The notes under the pieces: generated by a model
What the model was told of the DNA's origin: nothing
Database searches by the model: none
Seen by the model: the letters and a program-made list of their open reading frames with translations, nothing else
Made by a program: the position numbers and the translations under genes
NCBI GenBank assembly: GCA_029959085.1
Contig: JARWIR010000003.1
Coordinates: forward strand, 34,158,005 to 34,222,004
Source: Nemophila menziesii
Taxonomy: Eukaryota; Streptophyta; Magnoliopsida; Boraginales; Hydrophyllaceae
DNA: 64,000 bases
Direction: 5' to 3'
Shown here: positions 22,101 to 32,694 of the stretch, one piece after another
Numbering within the stretch: position 1 is the stretch's first letter
Layout of the letters: each line of letters begins with the position of its first letter

Positions 22101-24800
22101 TTCAATTGAAGGTTTCTTTTTAGGAATAATCTCCCCCGGTTCTCTCACAGGTTCATAGGCAAGACGCCTATACTTCGGATTTTCAGAATTGAGAGCTGCC
22201 ACTGTTTCTGTAAGCTCCTCCATCATCTCAGGTGAATCTAATGTCAAAGCAGCCTGCAAGATATCATCAAAATTTAAACAATTAAATACCTCTTGCGATG
22301 CTTGCTCTACTACATCCATTCTGAAGCAATCTTCCTGAGAATCTGGGAATTTCATGGCTCGAAATACATTGAATTTCACTTCCTCATCTTGTATCCTCAT
22401 CGTTAATTCGCCATTCTCTACATCGATCAATGTCCTCCCTGTAGCTAGGAAGGGTCTACCCAAAATAATGGGGACATTTCTATCTGCATTGTATTCAAGA
22501 ATTACGAAATCAACAGGAAATATAAGTGTACCTGCCTTAACAAGGACATCCTCAATACGGCCTTCAGGATGAGCAAGAGACCTGTCCGCCATTTGCAAGA
22601 CCATAGAGGTGGGTCTTGCATTTCCAATTTTAAGCTTATCAAAGACTGACTTGGGCATCAAGTTGATGCTTGCCCCTAAATCGCATAGCGCCTTTCCTTT
22701 CCATTCTTCTCCAATCGATATGGGAATCGTGAAACTCCCCGGATCAACTAACTTCGGAGGTAATTTACTCTGGCAAATCGCACTACACTCTTCAGGAAGG
22801 CCAATCATCTCATTATCACAGTAGGGCCTTTTATTAGTGAGGGCCCTCTTCAAGAACTTCGTATACTTAGGAATATCTCGAATTGCCTCAAGTAACGGAA
22901 TATTAATACTCAAACCCCTCACTCTATTGAAGAATTTCTGAAAATCACCCATATCACCCTTTTTCTGAACTCGCGATGGAAACGGTGGTGGAGGGCGATT
23001 GCTTACAATTTCATCTCTCTTTTTCGGAATTTCTCTTGGTCTTTCTATTTCTTCAACCTCACTATCTTTCTCATTCTCTTTCTCTTTCTCACCCACTTCC
23101 TTTTCTTTTCTTGGAACTTCTTTCTCTTTCATAACGGGAAAAGGAGGTGGAGGAAGGTTCTTACCACTTCTTAATGTAACAGCCTTGCAATCTTCACGTT
23201 GTGTTGGATTTTCCGTATCGCTAGGAAGTTGCCCTTGTGGACGCTGATTCAACTGTTTATTAATTTGACTTAGCTGATTCTGGAAAATCTTCATATTCGC
23301 TTCAGCTGCGTTCTGACGTTCCAAAGCTTGTGTTTGAAGAGCAATCAAATTTTCAACGGTTTTCTGAAGGGTAATTACTCCTTCTTGTGGATGGGCAGGT
23401 AGAGCTTTCTGGTTTAAATTCTCATCGTAGGTATTCTGAGGAGCTTGTCTTTGCACATAATTGTTTTGATTCTGTCCTCCTTGATGATTGTTATGTGGTC
23501 TTGGATTATAGTTGTTGCCTTGAGGACGCGGCTGATACGCGTAAGTAGGATTGGCTGCCCCATTAGGATTTGAGTATTGAAACCCAGGATGGTTTCTGTT
23601 AGGCTGATATCCATTACCACTTGAATTGAAATTACCTCTATTGGACATAAAATTCACTGATTCTTGATTATTCGGACAACTTTCCTCATCATGATCATCT
23701 ACCTTACAAATTGAACACATATAAACCTCTTGTGCAGCATGCACAACTACCTTCTTACCCGAAAATCCTTCTTTCACAGCTAGAGTAAGCTGCTTCAATT
23801 GTTGCTCTATGGTATTCTGGATCTTATTCTCAAACGTAGCAAATTTCTCTTCTATGTCAACATTATTTACTCCCTTGACTGGTGTTCTTACTGAGCTCCA
23901 CCCAACTTCATTCTTGACTGTTCTCTCTAAAATGATCTTGGCATGAGCGGGTTGAACTTGAAGAAAACCTGCTCCACATAGCGTATCCAATTTCTCTCTT
24001 GAAATTCCATCAAGGCCTCTATAAAAGATCTTTAACTGTTGTTGTTCTGAAAAGCCATGATTAGGAACTTTACGCAAACACATCTGAAATCTTGTCCAAC
24101 TCCTACCCACAGTTTCCTCATACTCTTGACGGAATTGTGTCAATTCTAGTTCAGCATCTAACCTCATGTTACTTGGGTAATACCTGTCAAAGAAAACAAT
24201 TTCTAATTGGTCCCAATTGGTAATCCTCGTAGGATCTTGCGTATCGTGCCATTCACTTGCTCCATCAATGACAAAGAATTTGAAAGCAGCAAAATACATC
24301 TGTTCTCTTGAAACCCCTTGTGTGATATAAGAATCACATATCTGCTTAAATTTTTGTACCGCTCTAAGAGGATCTTCCGATGGTCTTCCGCGAAAATTTC
24401 CAAAGTTTTGGAACTGAGCTAGCATACCCGAATCTGGACGGAATCTCGGAACATTAATATCTGGAGCACCTACTCCTATAGCTGGAGCGCGGAATGGAAC
24501 TTCTGGAGGGCCATTAGTGAACCACGGATCATAATTCATCACTATCTGGACTGGAGGATTAGGATTTAGTGGTTGAACTTGAGGAATAACGCCTGGAGCT
24601 AAAGGTTGGCCATTTGCATCTAACTGGCCTTGTCCATTCTGTTGACCTTGAATAATGATATTCTCCATTCTGTTACTTAATTCTTCTACTTCTAAAGCTT
24701 CTCGTTCTCTTCTTCTTCTGTTCGCAAGTCTGATCAACGATTCTGGATTACTAAGGATCGGAGGTGCTGGCTCTAGATCCTTGAATAGCCTTCTTCGCAT
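19167..24800 (-). CDS. Athila Gag-Pol polyprotein (1877 aa)
   Basis: One open frame encoding all replication functions. Gag occupies roughly residues 1-400, with the capsid-like [14 protein letters not shown] and [12 protein letters not shown] segments and a single knuckle [14 protein letters not shown] near 361. The aspartic protease has [12 protein letters not shown] near 705. RT has [16 protein letters not shown] and a FMDD catalytic box near 1150. RNase H begins at [16 protein letters not shown] near 1295. An HHCC-type zinc region precedes the integrase core, with D in WGIDFMGPF (about 1574), D in IISDGG (about 1636) and E in [10 protein letters not shown] 35 residues later. All catalytic residues are present. 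The C-terminus [17 protein letters not shown] is characteristic of Athila. The start is the first Met after the primer site; there is no frameshift between gag and pol. Confidence 0.93.
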   Translation of the reverse strand: MRRRLFKDLEPAPPILSNPESLIRLANRRRREREALEVEELSNRMENIIIQGQQNGQGQLDANGQPLAPGVIPQVQPLNPNPPVQIVMNYDPWFTNGPPEVPFRAPAIGVGAPDINVPRFRPDSGMLAQFQNFGNFRGRPSEDPLRAVQKFKQICDSYITQGVSREQMYFAAFKFFVIDGASEWHDTQDPTRITNWDQLEIVFFDRYYPSNMRLDAELELTQFRQEYEETVGRSWTRFQMCLRKVPNHGFSEQQQLKIFYRGLDGISREKLDTLCGAGFLQVQPAHAKIILERTVKNEVGWSSVRTPVKGVNNVDIEEKFATFENKIQNTIEQQLKQLTLAVKEGFSGKKVVVHAAQEVYMCSICKVDDHDEESCPNNQESVNFMSNRGNFNSSGNGYQPNRNHPGFQYSNPNGAANPTYAYQPRPQGNNYNPRPHNNHQGGQNQNNYVQRQAPQNTYDENLNQKALPAHPQEGVITLQKTVENLIALQTQALERQNAAEANMKIFQNQLSQINKQLNQRPQGQLPSDTENPTQREDCKAVTLRSGKNLPPPPFPVMKEKEVPRKEKEVGEKEKENEKDSEVEEIERPREIPKKRDEIVSNRPPPPFPSRVQKKGDMGDFQKFFNRVRGLSINIPLLEAIRDIPKYTKFLKRALTNKRPYCDNEMIGLPEECSAICQSKLPPKLVDPGSFTIPISIGEEWKGKALCDLGASINLMPKSVFDKLKIGNARPTSMVLQMADRSLAHPEGRIEDVLVKAGTLIFPVDFVILEYNADRNVPIILGRPFLATGRTLIDVENGELTMRIQDEEVKFNVFRAMKFPDSQEDCFRMDVVEQASQEVFNCLNFDDILQAALTLDSPEMMEELTETVAALNSENPKYRRLAYEPVREPGEIIPKKKPSIESPPELEEKPLPAHLRYAYLGTNETLPVIVSANLTGPQEDKLLRVLRANKEAIGWTIVDIKGISPSYCQHKIILEDVNARSVEGQRRLMPAMKDVVKKEVIKLLDAGIIYPISSSEWVSPVQCVPKKGGITTVLNDKNEAIPSRTVVGWRVCMDYRKLNKATRKDHFPLPFIDQMLDKLAGREYYCFLDGYSGYNQIYVAPEDQHKTTFTCPFGTFAYRRMPFGLCNAPATFQRCMMAIFWDMIDNFLEVFMDDFSVFGDDFDICLDNLEKVLVRCKETDLVLNWEKCHFMVREGIVLGHKVSSVGLEVDRAKIEVIKTLPPPVSVKGVRSFLGHAGFYRRFIKDFSKIAKPLCNLLEKDGKFLFDEACLAAFKAIKEKLISAPIVLPPDWNLPFEVMCDASDLCMGAVLGQRKEKVFHSIYYASKTFSGAQINYTVTEKELLAVVYSFDKFRSYLLGAKVIVYTDHSAIRFLMEKKDAKPRLIRWVLLLQEFDLEIKDRKGCENQVADHLSRLEGSEMNSGTEAVREEFPDESLFVVRDYEAPWYADIANLVVSGVFPEGSTYQERKRLAHRARQFFWEDPFLYKVCADQMIRRCVAREETQTIIAGCHDSLYGGQFKGDRTAAKVFQSGFYWPSLIKDCHEYVKKCTRCQFTGNISKRDEMPRNNVLEVEIFDVWGIDFMGPFVPSNGNLYILLAVDYVSKWVEAVALPTNDSRVVIKFLKSHIFTRHGTPRVIISDGGSHFVNKYLKTILEKYGVRHRVSTAYHPQSNGQAEVSNREVKSILEKTVGPTRKDWSMKLDDALWAYRTAFKTPVGASPYRMVYGKACHLPLELEMGAYWAIAQLNLDPILAGKNRMMKLNELDEFRLHAYENAKLYKENTKKWHDNRIRTKNFEVGQKVLKYNSKFSNFPGKLRSKWSGPYIVTKVTPHGAIEIEHPLENRTFMVNGHRLKIYHGGENTNRSEDPHPGEVMFLLETP

Positions 24801-24910
24801 ACACCAAACCTAAAAACCTGAAAAAGCTAACAAACAAAAAGCGTAAAACTGATAAAATAAAATAAATGCACTTATCACTAAAGGATAAACACCGTGGTCA
24901 CACGCTACCG

Positions 24911-24928
24911 TCCCCGGCAGCGGCGCCA
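24911..24928 (-). other. Athila primer binding site (tRNA-Asp type)
   Basis: TGGCGCCGCTGCCGGGGA on the minus strand, one mismatch from the sequence complementary to the 3' end of plant tRNA-Asp. It lies about 110 bases upstream of gag. Confidence 0.9.
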
Positions 24929-24939
24929 AAAACTTGGTG

Positions 24940-24979
24940 ATCTTTTGCATTTATTTTTAGAACACACAAAGGACCACCA
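24940..24979 (+). repeat. Inverted 40-base LTR-end fragment replacing the 5' LTR
   Basis: These bases are the reverse complement of 13657-13696, the outer end of the remaining LTR. They sit where the 5' LTR should be but in the opposite orientation to the element, preceded by TGGTG (24935-24939), the correct LTR edge. LINE 1 sequence resumes at 24980. Confidence 0.85.
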
Positions 24980-25750
24980 AATACCTTCTCTTCTAACCAA
25001 ACCACCCTATTCATTCTTACCAGTCACTCTATCCTTAAAATCTTGGCGCCTCTTCTTAACTATGTTCTTTTGCATTTTGTTTGTTAGGTTTCTCTTTTTT
25101 GCTTGGGGGAATGTCTTGTAAAAGGCAGTTCTTAACTTGTATGTTGTAGTTTCTGTGCTAGTAGTCATGGGCTCCTTCCCACTTCTTCTATTATTCCTTA
25201 ACTGATTTGCTTTTTGCATTAAAGTTTCACTTTTGTTTCTGTCTATCTCTTGTTGAGCAATGTTCAAAGCAATACCTTGTCTCCCCTCTCCTGTAGCATG
25301 GTGTTGTGATACATTGAAACCCCTCATTCCTTCATGAACAACTTCCTGTAACAAGCCTGACCCACGAACTTCATTATGGTTTTGATTTCCTTGTCCTTCA
25401 TCAAATCTTTTGTCTCAATGTTCTTGTTGCCTTTGTTCTCTAGCATTTCAAAATTGTGAATAACCCCCATATCCGTGTCTTGGTTATGAGGTTTCGAAGG
25501 ACCACCTCTCTCTCTTCCTTCACTGTCTCGTTCTTTACCATTGTTGTTACCATCTCTATCCCACTTGAATTGCTTAGAAGATTTCTCAAATTTATTACCA
25601 ATCTTCTTACGAATTCCATAAATAGGTTGTGTTAAAGGATACCTCGCAATATTAGCAACAAACATGTTGCTTTCCTTCTCTCATCAGGATCATCAATTTC
25701 TTGTATTATCACAACATTACAATTTCCTTCACGATGGACAATACATCCAC
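24980..25750 (-). pseudogene. LINE 1 ORF1 central part
   Basis: Frames 25665-25324 and 25354-25007 overlap with a shift and give a hydrophilic, basic protein segment (KFEKSSKQFKWDRDG, QNIVKKRRQDFKDR) of the kind that follows the zinc knuckle in plant LINE ORF1. At the outer edge a partial knuckle reads GCIVHREGNC before the hAT-like element begins, so the N-terminal DUF4283-type domain is missing. The downstream part of ORF1 is at 13274-13645. Confidence 0.65.
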
Positions 25751-26459
25751 TAAGGGTGTGCGCGGGTCGGTTTTGTATGAAAAATGCTCAACCCACAAAC
25801 CGCCCGTTCTTGTATGGATTTTGAAAAATAAGACCCGCACCGCCCAATACATTACATAAACCATTGAGTTTCGGGTTAGGCGGGTTGCGGGTGCATTGCG
25901 GATGATAGTTTGATAAAGAAGACGAATTTGTATCCATATTCATTTGGCGAGTCAAATTTATACTACAAATGAAAATTATAACGAAAAATATTGTTTAGGA
26001 TACGCATATGCATTTCAAATCATCTTTGCTTAAAAAATATAAAATGAGATTTTAGGAAACTAAATATATGAATTGAACAAAGAGTACAGATAATATCATA
26101 ATTGAAATGAAAAACATATTCATTAGATAAAATATTATTGAAATATTGAGGGATTTCAAAATATTTTTATAAAAGGGGGAGAAATTAAAAAAATGTAGAT
26201 TGAAAAGCACATGAACCCCACTATTTTATTTGAATAAAATGAGCAATACGAATTTTTCTAATATTTATACTTCAAGGTGATCGAGTATATGCGGGTTTGC
26301 GGGTTTCAAGTTTAAAATCCACAACCCGCAAAAATGTGTATATGTTTTCAAAAATATAAACCGCAACCCACCCAATTAAAAACTAACCCGTATAATTTCG
26401 GGTTAGTGTGATCGGGTTGGTCGGGTTATGCGGGCTTTCTAACCCGATGCACACCCCTA
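25751..26459. mobile_element. Non-autonomous hAT-like element (about 0.7 kb)
   Basis: The ends are inverted: TAAGGGTGTGCGCGGGTCGG on the left and, reverse complemented, TAGGGGTGTGCATCGGGTTA on the right. GGGT/CGGGTT-rich subterminal blocks are typical of plant hAT MITEs. The interior is AT-rich and non-coding. I could not match an 8-bp target duplication, so one flank has probably changed. Confidence 0.7.
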
Positions 26460-26494
26460 ATTAGGTGTGTTAGTCACGCATCTAAAACTTTCAA

Positions 26495-27518
26495 TAGTTG
26501 TCCTAGTTGAAATTCCTAGAGGGGGTGGGGGGAAGGTTTAATAGGATACTAATATAATTAATGCCTAATTAAAAAATATTTTGGACAATAGTAAGTTTAA
26601 AGAAAACCTTCTAAGAAAATATATCAAAACCTTAGAGGATCATGCAATAGTGTAACTATAGGTTTGATATATATGTAAGGACAAGCAATCAATATACTAT
26701 AAGTAAAGAAATAAGGGATCAAAAGTTCACAATGATGTATATTGGTTCAGATATCCCTACTCCACTGCCTAAGGTAGCCACCTTAGGATTCCCAAGCTTC
26801 TTAATTAATCTTTTGTGTCTCTCTTGACCCGGGTGAGAACACAATACCCTTACAACCACTTCAATACCACGAAGCAAACTCTTGTGCTATCGCAACACAA
26901 GGAACCCGAGTATACTCCCTATACCCACACTATCTCTTTATCTATCAATTACAAAGACTAGATTTAAGAGGACATAAACAAGTGTTTGATTGGTTAAAAT
27001 AACTTAGCTCAGAATTCCTAAAGAGTGGATATAACTTTTGGCTTCAAACTCCTCTTGAGTGGATTAGTCTATGAATGCTTCTTGGATTAACTCCTTGATT
27101 GAGTGGATTAGATAAGTTAAATGATCAAGATTGAATTTATTAACTTTGATAGCTTGAGACCTCTAATGGATGTATAAAATTGTAATAATTTTGTTGGTTA
27201 AAGGTGAATAATTGCACATCAATAAGATCTCTTTTATAGCCAACCTTCTGCCTCTGGCCGGCTAGGCTGTCCGAGTTGTCTTCTATTCCAACTACCAGAA
27301 TCTAATGTGGCATGTGACCGTTAGGTAACGGCTACGACGATTTTCTAGTCCTGGCACCGGCATGCCGGTCCTGAAAATATGGCTTAAGAAGGTTGTTAAG
27401 AGTGGAAATATGCATTTATATACGCTTTAAAATATTTTAGGTGTAATGCACTATTTCGGAGATATTAAAATGTGATTTGGGAAATATTAAACAAGATTAA
27501 AATGACGTTAGACCAACA
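26495..27518 (-). repeat. Diverged SIRE-like LTR
   Basis: Shares with the intact copia LTR, in order, the CCTAGAGGGGG start block, the CACTGCCTAAGGTAGCCACC block, CGGGTGAGAACACAA, CCCTTACAACCACTTCAA, and the end CAACA followed by a purine tract. It contains the perfect palindrome ACCGGCATGCCGGT at 27356-27369. The left boundary is approximate. Confidence 0.78.
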
Positions 27519-28640
27519 ATCTCCTCCTTTTTGATGTTTGACGAATCGAAATACACAAGAGTTTTTAATAATATTTTCCTCCAAAAATGATTTTGGTCAT
27601 TTTAAACGAGTTAGCGACCGGTAAATGGAGTAACCCCCCTTACTCTATGCATAAAAATATTTTTGATTTTTCCAAGGCATTTAGAAGTTTTTTCGTAAAA
27701 CATTTAGTAGATAAATTCTTTTAAGCTCCCCTTTACTCAATGCATAAGACAATTGCAAATTTGTGTCAAAGATACTTTATAAAAAGTTATTTAAAAAGTG
27801 TAAACTTGTATCTTTGATCTTTCTCCCCCTTTGTCAACAACAAAAGGAAACTAGGGACTATTTTGAATAGGATATAAAATTTAGGGCTAAAAATGTAAGT
27901 TTCCAAAGTTAAGGGACTTAGGTGAAAATTTCCAAAGTTGAGGAACCTAAGTAGACTTTAAGGATCTAAAAATATAAGCTCACAAATAAGGGAACTGAAA
28001 ATCATTTTTAATAGAAAGTGGGGGTTAAAATGCTATTTTCCAAAGTATAGGGACCAAAATGCAAATTTTTAAAGTATAGGAACTAAAATGCAATTCTATC
28101 AAATAAAAGGAATAAAGTGTAATTTTCGAAAAGATGCTTGATTTGAGATAAAGAATTTGAAAAAAAGAACAATTTTTTACCACGTAAAAGAGACTGCATT
28201 TTCCAAGGAATAAAGGATTTTTAAAAGCAAAATTTCAGAATAGGACCACAATGCAATTATTCCAACTAAGAAGGATCAAAGTGAAAAGTCACCTCTAAGA
28301 TAGAGAGATAAAGATTAGTGACGAGCAATAGTAGCATAACACTCGGTAATAGCAGGATCAATACTCAAAACAAGATAATAACATTTAGCACCAATAAACA
28401 CTTAAAAACATAATACTAGATAAAAGATCATCAAGAAAGATTTTAGTGGTACATCCATCAATCCTAAAACGAAGAATAAATAACATCAAAAACATAAAGT
28501 TTAAAGCTATTACAAGCTATATAAAAACAAGTTCAATAACCATCCAAACAAAACACTATTACAACTTTAAAGCTAAAATCCAAAACAATGTAAATAAAGA
28601 TGTAATCAAAACGAGATAAAATCAAGATAAACAAGAGATA
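27519..28640 (-). other. 3' non-coding region of the SIRE-like relic
   Basis: Begins with the purine tract (27519-27535), and further AGGGG-type blocks recur near 27628, 27724 and 27822, as in the intact element. From about 27880 to 28160 there is a decayed repeat of roughly 40 bases built on GTATAGGGACCAAAATGCAA. No coding region is seen. Confidence 0.6.
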
Positions 28641-29803
28641 ATCCCAAAGCATCAAATTTCCCAGATTAATATTTTTCTCGAGGATAGCGGCTTCTTGGAT
28701 GGCGACCGATAGAGTGATTAATACTCGACACTTCGCTTGTTAGTTCCTCGATCTTCTTTTCCAAAACTCAAATTTACGTTCCACAAAGTTTACGAATCGA
28801 TTTAAAGTGGCTTTAATACGTGATAAAGAATAGGGATTGTCACTTGTAGGAGGACTTTGGATGGGATCATTTGTGATAGGAGATGACGGAATGGGACCTC
28901 CTTCAAAATGGAGAGGAACAAGCTTTGATGTTTGAAATCACTTGAGGATCCCCTAAATTATCGAGATGGTATTCCGGAATGTACTCATTGTTGTTTTTAA
29001 CAAATTTTCTTTGCCTAACGGCTTTATAATCGAAATCTAGTTTGGATTAAATTTTTAGTTTGCGAAAGAGAAAGATTTAATTTAGGCTATCAAAAAATAA
29101 GGAGAGAGCTAAACCGTAGGGGACACTAAAAGTGTTTTGTTGGGCATGATTCATCATCTTAATCATAATGGCTGGAAAATTTATTTTCTCGGAATGAAAA
29201 AAATACGATACAAAATGTAAGCTTCATAAGAGGAAATCATAGCATCGTGTTTTTCCTTACAATAAAACCATGTAATATGATTTTATTGCGACTTGAAGAG
29301 CAGGAGAAAAGTTCTAAGTTTTCCAAACATTTATCTCGGGATTGATTAGGTGGGCCTCCATGAAAGATTGAACACGGGGAATAAGGTCCACATCAAGACT
29401 ACCCCACCCAACATTCCAAAACTATCAAAACCGAAAGTTTTTAAGTTGAGAAAACAGGCTAAAATAAACTCGGTGATCTTATGGGATTACCATTAACTTT
29501 AGAAGAAATGGAGTTAGTATCACAATCATAATCAAGCTTTAAATAGAATTATTGACAAAAGCTAGTAGCAAGATTGATTTCAATAGAGAGAAAATTGATT
29601 AAGCCGTGAAATTCAAGAAGGGTGTAGAAGCTTGTACCATTTACAAAGTTCAAAGAGTATATTTTTCTACCCGGTTTAAAATCTAGCGGCTTTGTACCAT
29701 GAGAGGAAGAGTGGGGCCACGTGAAGAGCTCATAGTTTTCTTTTTCTTTGAAGATGAACCACCTTATTTTCTTAGAGGCATGGTGAGGCTTGAGAACGAG
29801 CAA
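28641..29803 (-). pseudogene. Envelope-like ORF relic of the SIRE-like element
   Basis: A broken reading region in the position of the extra ORF of SIRE elements. The 84-codon frame 29803-29549 contains KPLDFKPGRKIYSLNF. Further pieces in shifted frames read VQSFMEAHLINPEINVW and FPAIMIKMMNHAQQ (about 29400-29100), and a Glu/Ser-rich end lies near 28760-28650. Many stops are present. Assignment rests on position and general resemblance, not on a diagnostic motif. Confidence 0.45.
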
Positions 29804-29974
29804 GAGAGAGTGATAGAGATGGGCTTTTGGATGATTTAGAGAGGTGTTTTTTTAGAGATGAAGAGGGAAAATTTCAGAGACAGAGTAAAAATAAAAAGAG
29901 GCAGGGTTTTAAAATGAAAGAGGATAAGAAATTAAAAACGCAGAAAAAACTTTCGTTTGGCGTTTCAGAAATCG

Positions 29975-30075
29975 CGACCGGTATGTAGCTCATATGGCCG
30001 GTATGCAAGTCAATGAAAACCCGAAAAAATTAGCGGGCCGGCAAGCCGCTCCTATGTCCGGTATGCTGCTCAGCT
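29975..30075. repeat. CCGGTATGC/CCGGCAAGCCG motif cluster
   Basis: Four CCGG-centred motifs in about 100 bases (ACCGGTATG, GCCGGTATGC, GGGCCGGCAAGCC, TCCGGTATGC), just upstream of the envelope-like relic on the minus strand. The position parallels the palindromic repeat upstream of the Athila envelope-like ORF. Confidence 0.55.
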
Positions 30076-30130
30076 CGCGTAATGAGGACTAAAAATGCAA
30101 TTTTTTGACTTTTTCAGTGACCCTGACGGC

Positions 30131-30809
30131 GTGACTAGCCAGATAATCATATAAGTAAATTCTTGTAGCACCAAGATTTTACTTAGAACAACCTCACCCG
30201 AATACTCTAGTAAAGGCATCTTTCTAAGTTACACTTGCGGGAGTTAGAAGGAGGTTAGAATTCCAATTAGCATAACGACTCAACTCAACCTTATAACTAG
30301 AATCATCAACTTAGTAGGATATGAGAAAACTACAAAAATCGTTCTATACTCTCATTCTCATCTCGTCTTGTTAGTTACTTATTTTAGTAATTTAATTATA
30401 ATGTACTTTACTTTTGATTGCATTTAGTTCTTTAACAAAAAAACAAATAATTATTCTATTTTACTTTCAGTATTTTAGTAATAGCATCATCTACACTGCT
30501 TAAGAACACAATATAAAGATTAACAAACATAGTCCATGTGGAGACAATAACTCTTATACCTACTTTATTACTATTCAATGATCCGTACACTTATGGTTAG
30601 TTAAGTTTGCTTAAGGTGTTGAATAGGTAGCTTATTTTATCATACCTTGGGAGACGACACCTACCGAGGAGGCCTATGTTGTATTAATGTATTAACCCCT
30701 TTAAGGATATAGACGTGGCACTGTGACGAAGATATAGATCAGGCACGTTTTAGACTTATTTTAACCGTAGAGTTTTTTTTCTTTTTGTTAGTCGAACCTC
30801 TTTCATCTT
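30131..30809. other. No feature recognised
   Basis: AT-rich DNA with no coding or repeat signal that I can support. Confidence 0.55.
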
Positions 30810-31890
30810 CTTTGGAGGCTTTACTCGGGGTTTAGGTAGACAACATCTTTTATCCATTAGCCATTTTAGCCAAGGTTTCCATAGGTTGAAATCTTTAAGC
30901 GTTGGAGGTTTTAATCGAGGTTTCTTATATGAAGAACCTTCTCAACTATTTGATGTTTTGACTTATATTTCTATATGGATAACCTTCTTAACCATTTGAG
31001 GTTTTGATCAAGGTTTCCACAAGTTATGTTGTATAACTCGGTTTTGGGGAATAGACGGTTAGCCGGAGTGTAGCGCTTAGGCGGGATTATGCGGTTTTGA
31101 TCCCAATATGTAATTATATATATTAATATATATATATATATAAATAAAATTATAATAATTGTAACTATTTAACTAATAAAATTACTCTAACAACACTATA
31201 GTAAAAATAATTAAGTTATAATATCAATTCAAGAATTCTTGAGAGTAAGAACAAAAAAGAGGGTCTAGGTGGCAATTTTTTTCCATTAATCAGCACCTAG
31301 GTGGGCTAGGGGCCTCTTACACGGCAACTACGTCACTAGGAAAAAACACCTAGAATTTTTATTTGGCGTAAGCGTTAGAAGGGGGAGCTTACTCCTAGGC
31401 GGGGACTAGGCGTGCCTTAGAGGTGATTTCTACAACATAGTTCATAGGTAAAACCTTTTGTTCAAGGTTTATATAGGTAGAATATATTAATCGTTTGAGG
31501 TTTTGATCAAGGTTTTTATAGGTAAAACCTTTTTAATCATTTGAGTTTTTTGCCGCAGTTTCTATATGTAAAAATTTCTTAACCATTTGAGGTTTTGATC
31601 AAGGTTACTATAGGTGAAACCCTTTTAGTAGATTGAGGTTTTGGTCGAGGTTTTTATAGGTATAACCTTTTACACGTTCGAGGTTTTGATCGAGGGTTCT
31701 ATATGTAGAACTTTTTTAAACATTTGAGGTTTTAATCGAGCTTTTCATATGTATAAATTTCTTAACTGTTTGAGGTTTTGATCGAGGTTTCTATAGGTAA
31801 AACCTTTTTAACTGGTTGAGGTTTTGGTCGAGGTTTCTATAGGTAGAACTTTCTTAACTGTTTGAGGTTTTATTGAGGTTTGACCAAGGT
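30810..31890. repeat. 46-bp minisatellite, split by a MITE
   Basis: The unit is close to GAGGTTTTGATCGAGGTTTC followed by TATAGGTAAAACCTTTTTAACCATTT. Starts at 31497, 31543, 31589, 31635, 31680, 31726, 31772, 31818 and 31864 give a steady 45-46 base period. Four to five older copies lie at 30810-31027, before the insert at 31028-31437. There is no coding value. Confidence 0.9.
31028..31437. mobile_element. MITE inside the minisatellite
   Basis: About 410 bases with short inverted ends (TATGTTGTA and TACAACATA), CCTAGG-rich arms and an AT-repeat centre (31110-31145). It interrupts the 46-bp array. The window's first 70 bases are a second, truncated copy. The superfamily is not determined. Confidence 0.7.
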
Positions 31891-32378
31891 AGCCACGTAG
31901 GTTGAAGCGACTGGACTTGACAACCTGCCAAAAAAATTAATCGAGGTTTAACTAGTTTTTACTAAAAAGCACGAACAGAAAGTAAAGTGCGAAAAATGAA
32001 TACAAGATATTTTATTGTGGTTCGCCAATAAATTCTTATGTCCATGTTGAGCCCCGATGAAGGTATTATTTTCACTAACGTTTCGGATTTACAAAGTGCA
32101 ATTGCATCTCCAAGTATTGACACTCCAAACAACCAACTCACAGATCATTACCGTCCACAATGGTAAAACTAATTTTATGAATCAAGATGATTGAATATTA
32201 AAAGATCTACTTAACTATTACAATGATTTTAACATTTTTTGAGTTAATCTATATATGTGAAACCTTGGGTTAATGAAACCTAGAGTTTAACAGTTTCTAG
32301 GATTAGAGAGAGACGAGAGACTATTCGATGACATAAGGGAATAAATAATAATCCGCCCAACAAAGAAATGAGTCTTTT
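31891..32378 (-). other. Possible old copia LTR fragment
   Basis: Contains TTTTATTGTGGTTCGCC and TTCTTATGTCCATGTTGAG, followed by a block of conserved order like that in many plant copia LTRs. No coding region, second LTR or primer site is visible, so this is tentative. Confidence 0.35.
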
Positions 32379-32388
32379 AAATGAGACT
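32379..32388. repeat. Flanking duplication of the hAT-like unit, left
   Basis: AAATGAGACT, repeated exactly at 41091-41100. Confidence 0.75.
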
Positions 32389-32670
32389 CAACCTGGCTAA
32401 CGGTCCTGGAAAACCGGTCCACCAGACCGAACAGGACCGGTCGGTTCCAGAACCAGACCAAACCGAAGCTACAGTGCGGAGAGAACCGGTCCGGACCGGT
32501 TGAATAGTGTATCGGTCCGGTGATAAAAAAATATATTAAGGAGCAGAACCAGTCCGGACTGGTCTGATAGCAATTTTTTTTAATTGTATTAAATAGCAAA
32601 CTTAATTATATTTACGGGGACCTATTAATGCAATTAACTTATATTTGTTTCTCTAATCGAGTAGCGACGT

Positions 32671-32673
32671 TAA
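32671..32673. repeat. CACTA target-site duplication, left
   Basis: TAA, repeated at 40015-40017. Three bases is the standard length for CACTA elements. Confidence 0.75.
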
Positions 32674-32694
32674 CACTACAACATTCTGGGTGTT

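Larger units (their letters stand above)
13657..24939 (-). mobile_element. Ty3/gypsy Athila retrotransposon with malformed ends
   Basis: An element inserted in LINE 1 ORF1. On the minus strand the order is primer site (24928-24911), gag-pol (24800-19167), a spacer with palindromic repeats, an envelope-like ORF (17998-16682), a long 3' untranslated region, the polypurine tract (15230-15218) and the 3' LTR (15217-13657). The 5' LTR is absent apart from its last bases; a 40-base inverted LTR-end fragment replaces it at 24940-24979. Athila assignment rests on the Pol sequence, the tRNA-Asp primer site and the extra ORF after pol. Both large frames are open although the element lacks a promoter LTR. 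Confidence 0.88.
1618..25750 (-). mobile_element. LINE (non-LTR retrotransposon) 1, split by two LTR elements
   Basis: A plant L1-type LINE read right to left. The order on the minus strand is ORF1 (25750-24980, then 13645-13274), endonuclease (13269-12575), reverse transcriptase (about 12570-10871, continued at 3288-2733), zinc-binding domain (2612-2313), RNase H (2102-1678), and a T-run at 1618-1626 (the poly(A) tail on the minus strand). Removing the copia element (3289-10865 plus one TSD) and the Athila element joins the parts in order; across the copia site the reading VYTM-SIFYYP is continuous. The LINE itself is about 5.2 kb and lacks the ORF1 N-terminus. Several frameshifts show it is dead. 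It was there before both LTR insertions. Confidence 0.85.
26495..30130 (-). mobile_element. Degenerate SIRE-like copia element
   Basis: An old relative of the copia element at 3289-10865 in the same orientation. An LTR (about 26495-27518) is followed by a purine tract, an AT-rich 3' region and a broken envelope-like ORF (about 28650-29803). Gag, pol and the other LTR are absent, so only the 3' third survives. Confidence 0.7.

Noticed and set aside
13657..24979. Simple loss of the 5' LTR by ordinary deletion
   Set aside because: It would not explain the primer-site bases beyond the 3' LTR or the inverted 40-base LTR tip at the other end.
25743..26467. 8-bp TSD for the hAT-like element at 25751
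   Set aside because: The flanking octamers ACATCCAC and ATTAGGTG do not match. The element is called from its inverted ends only.
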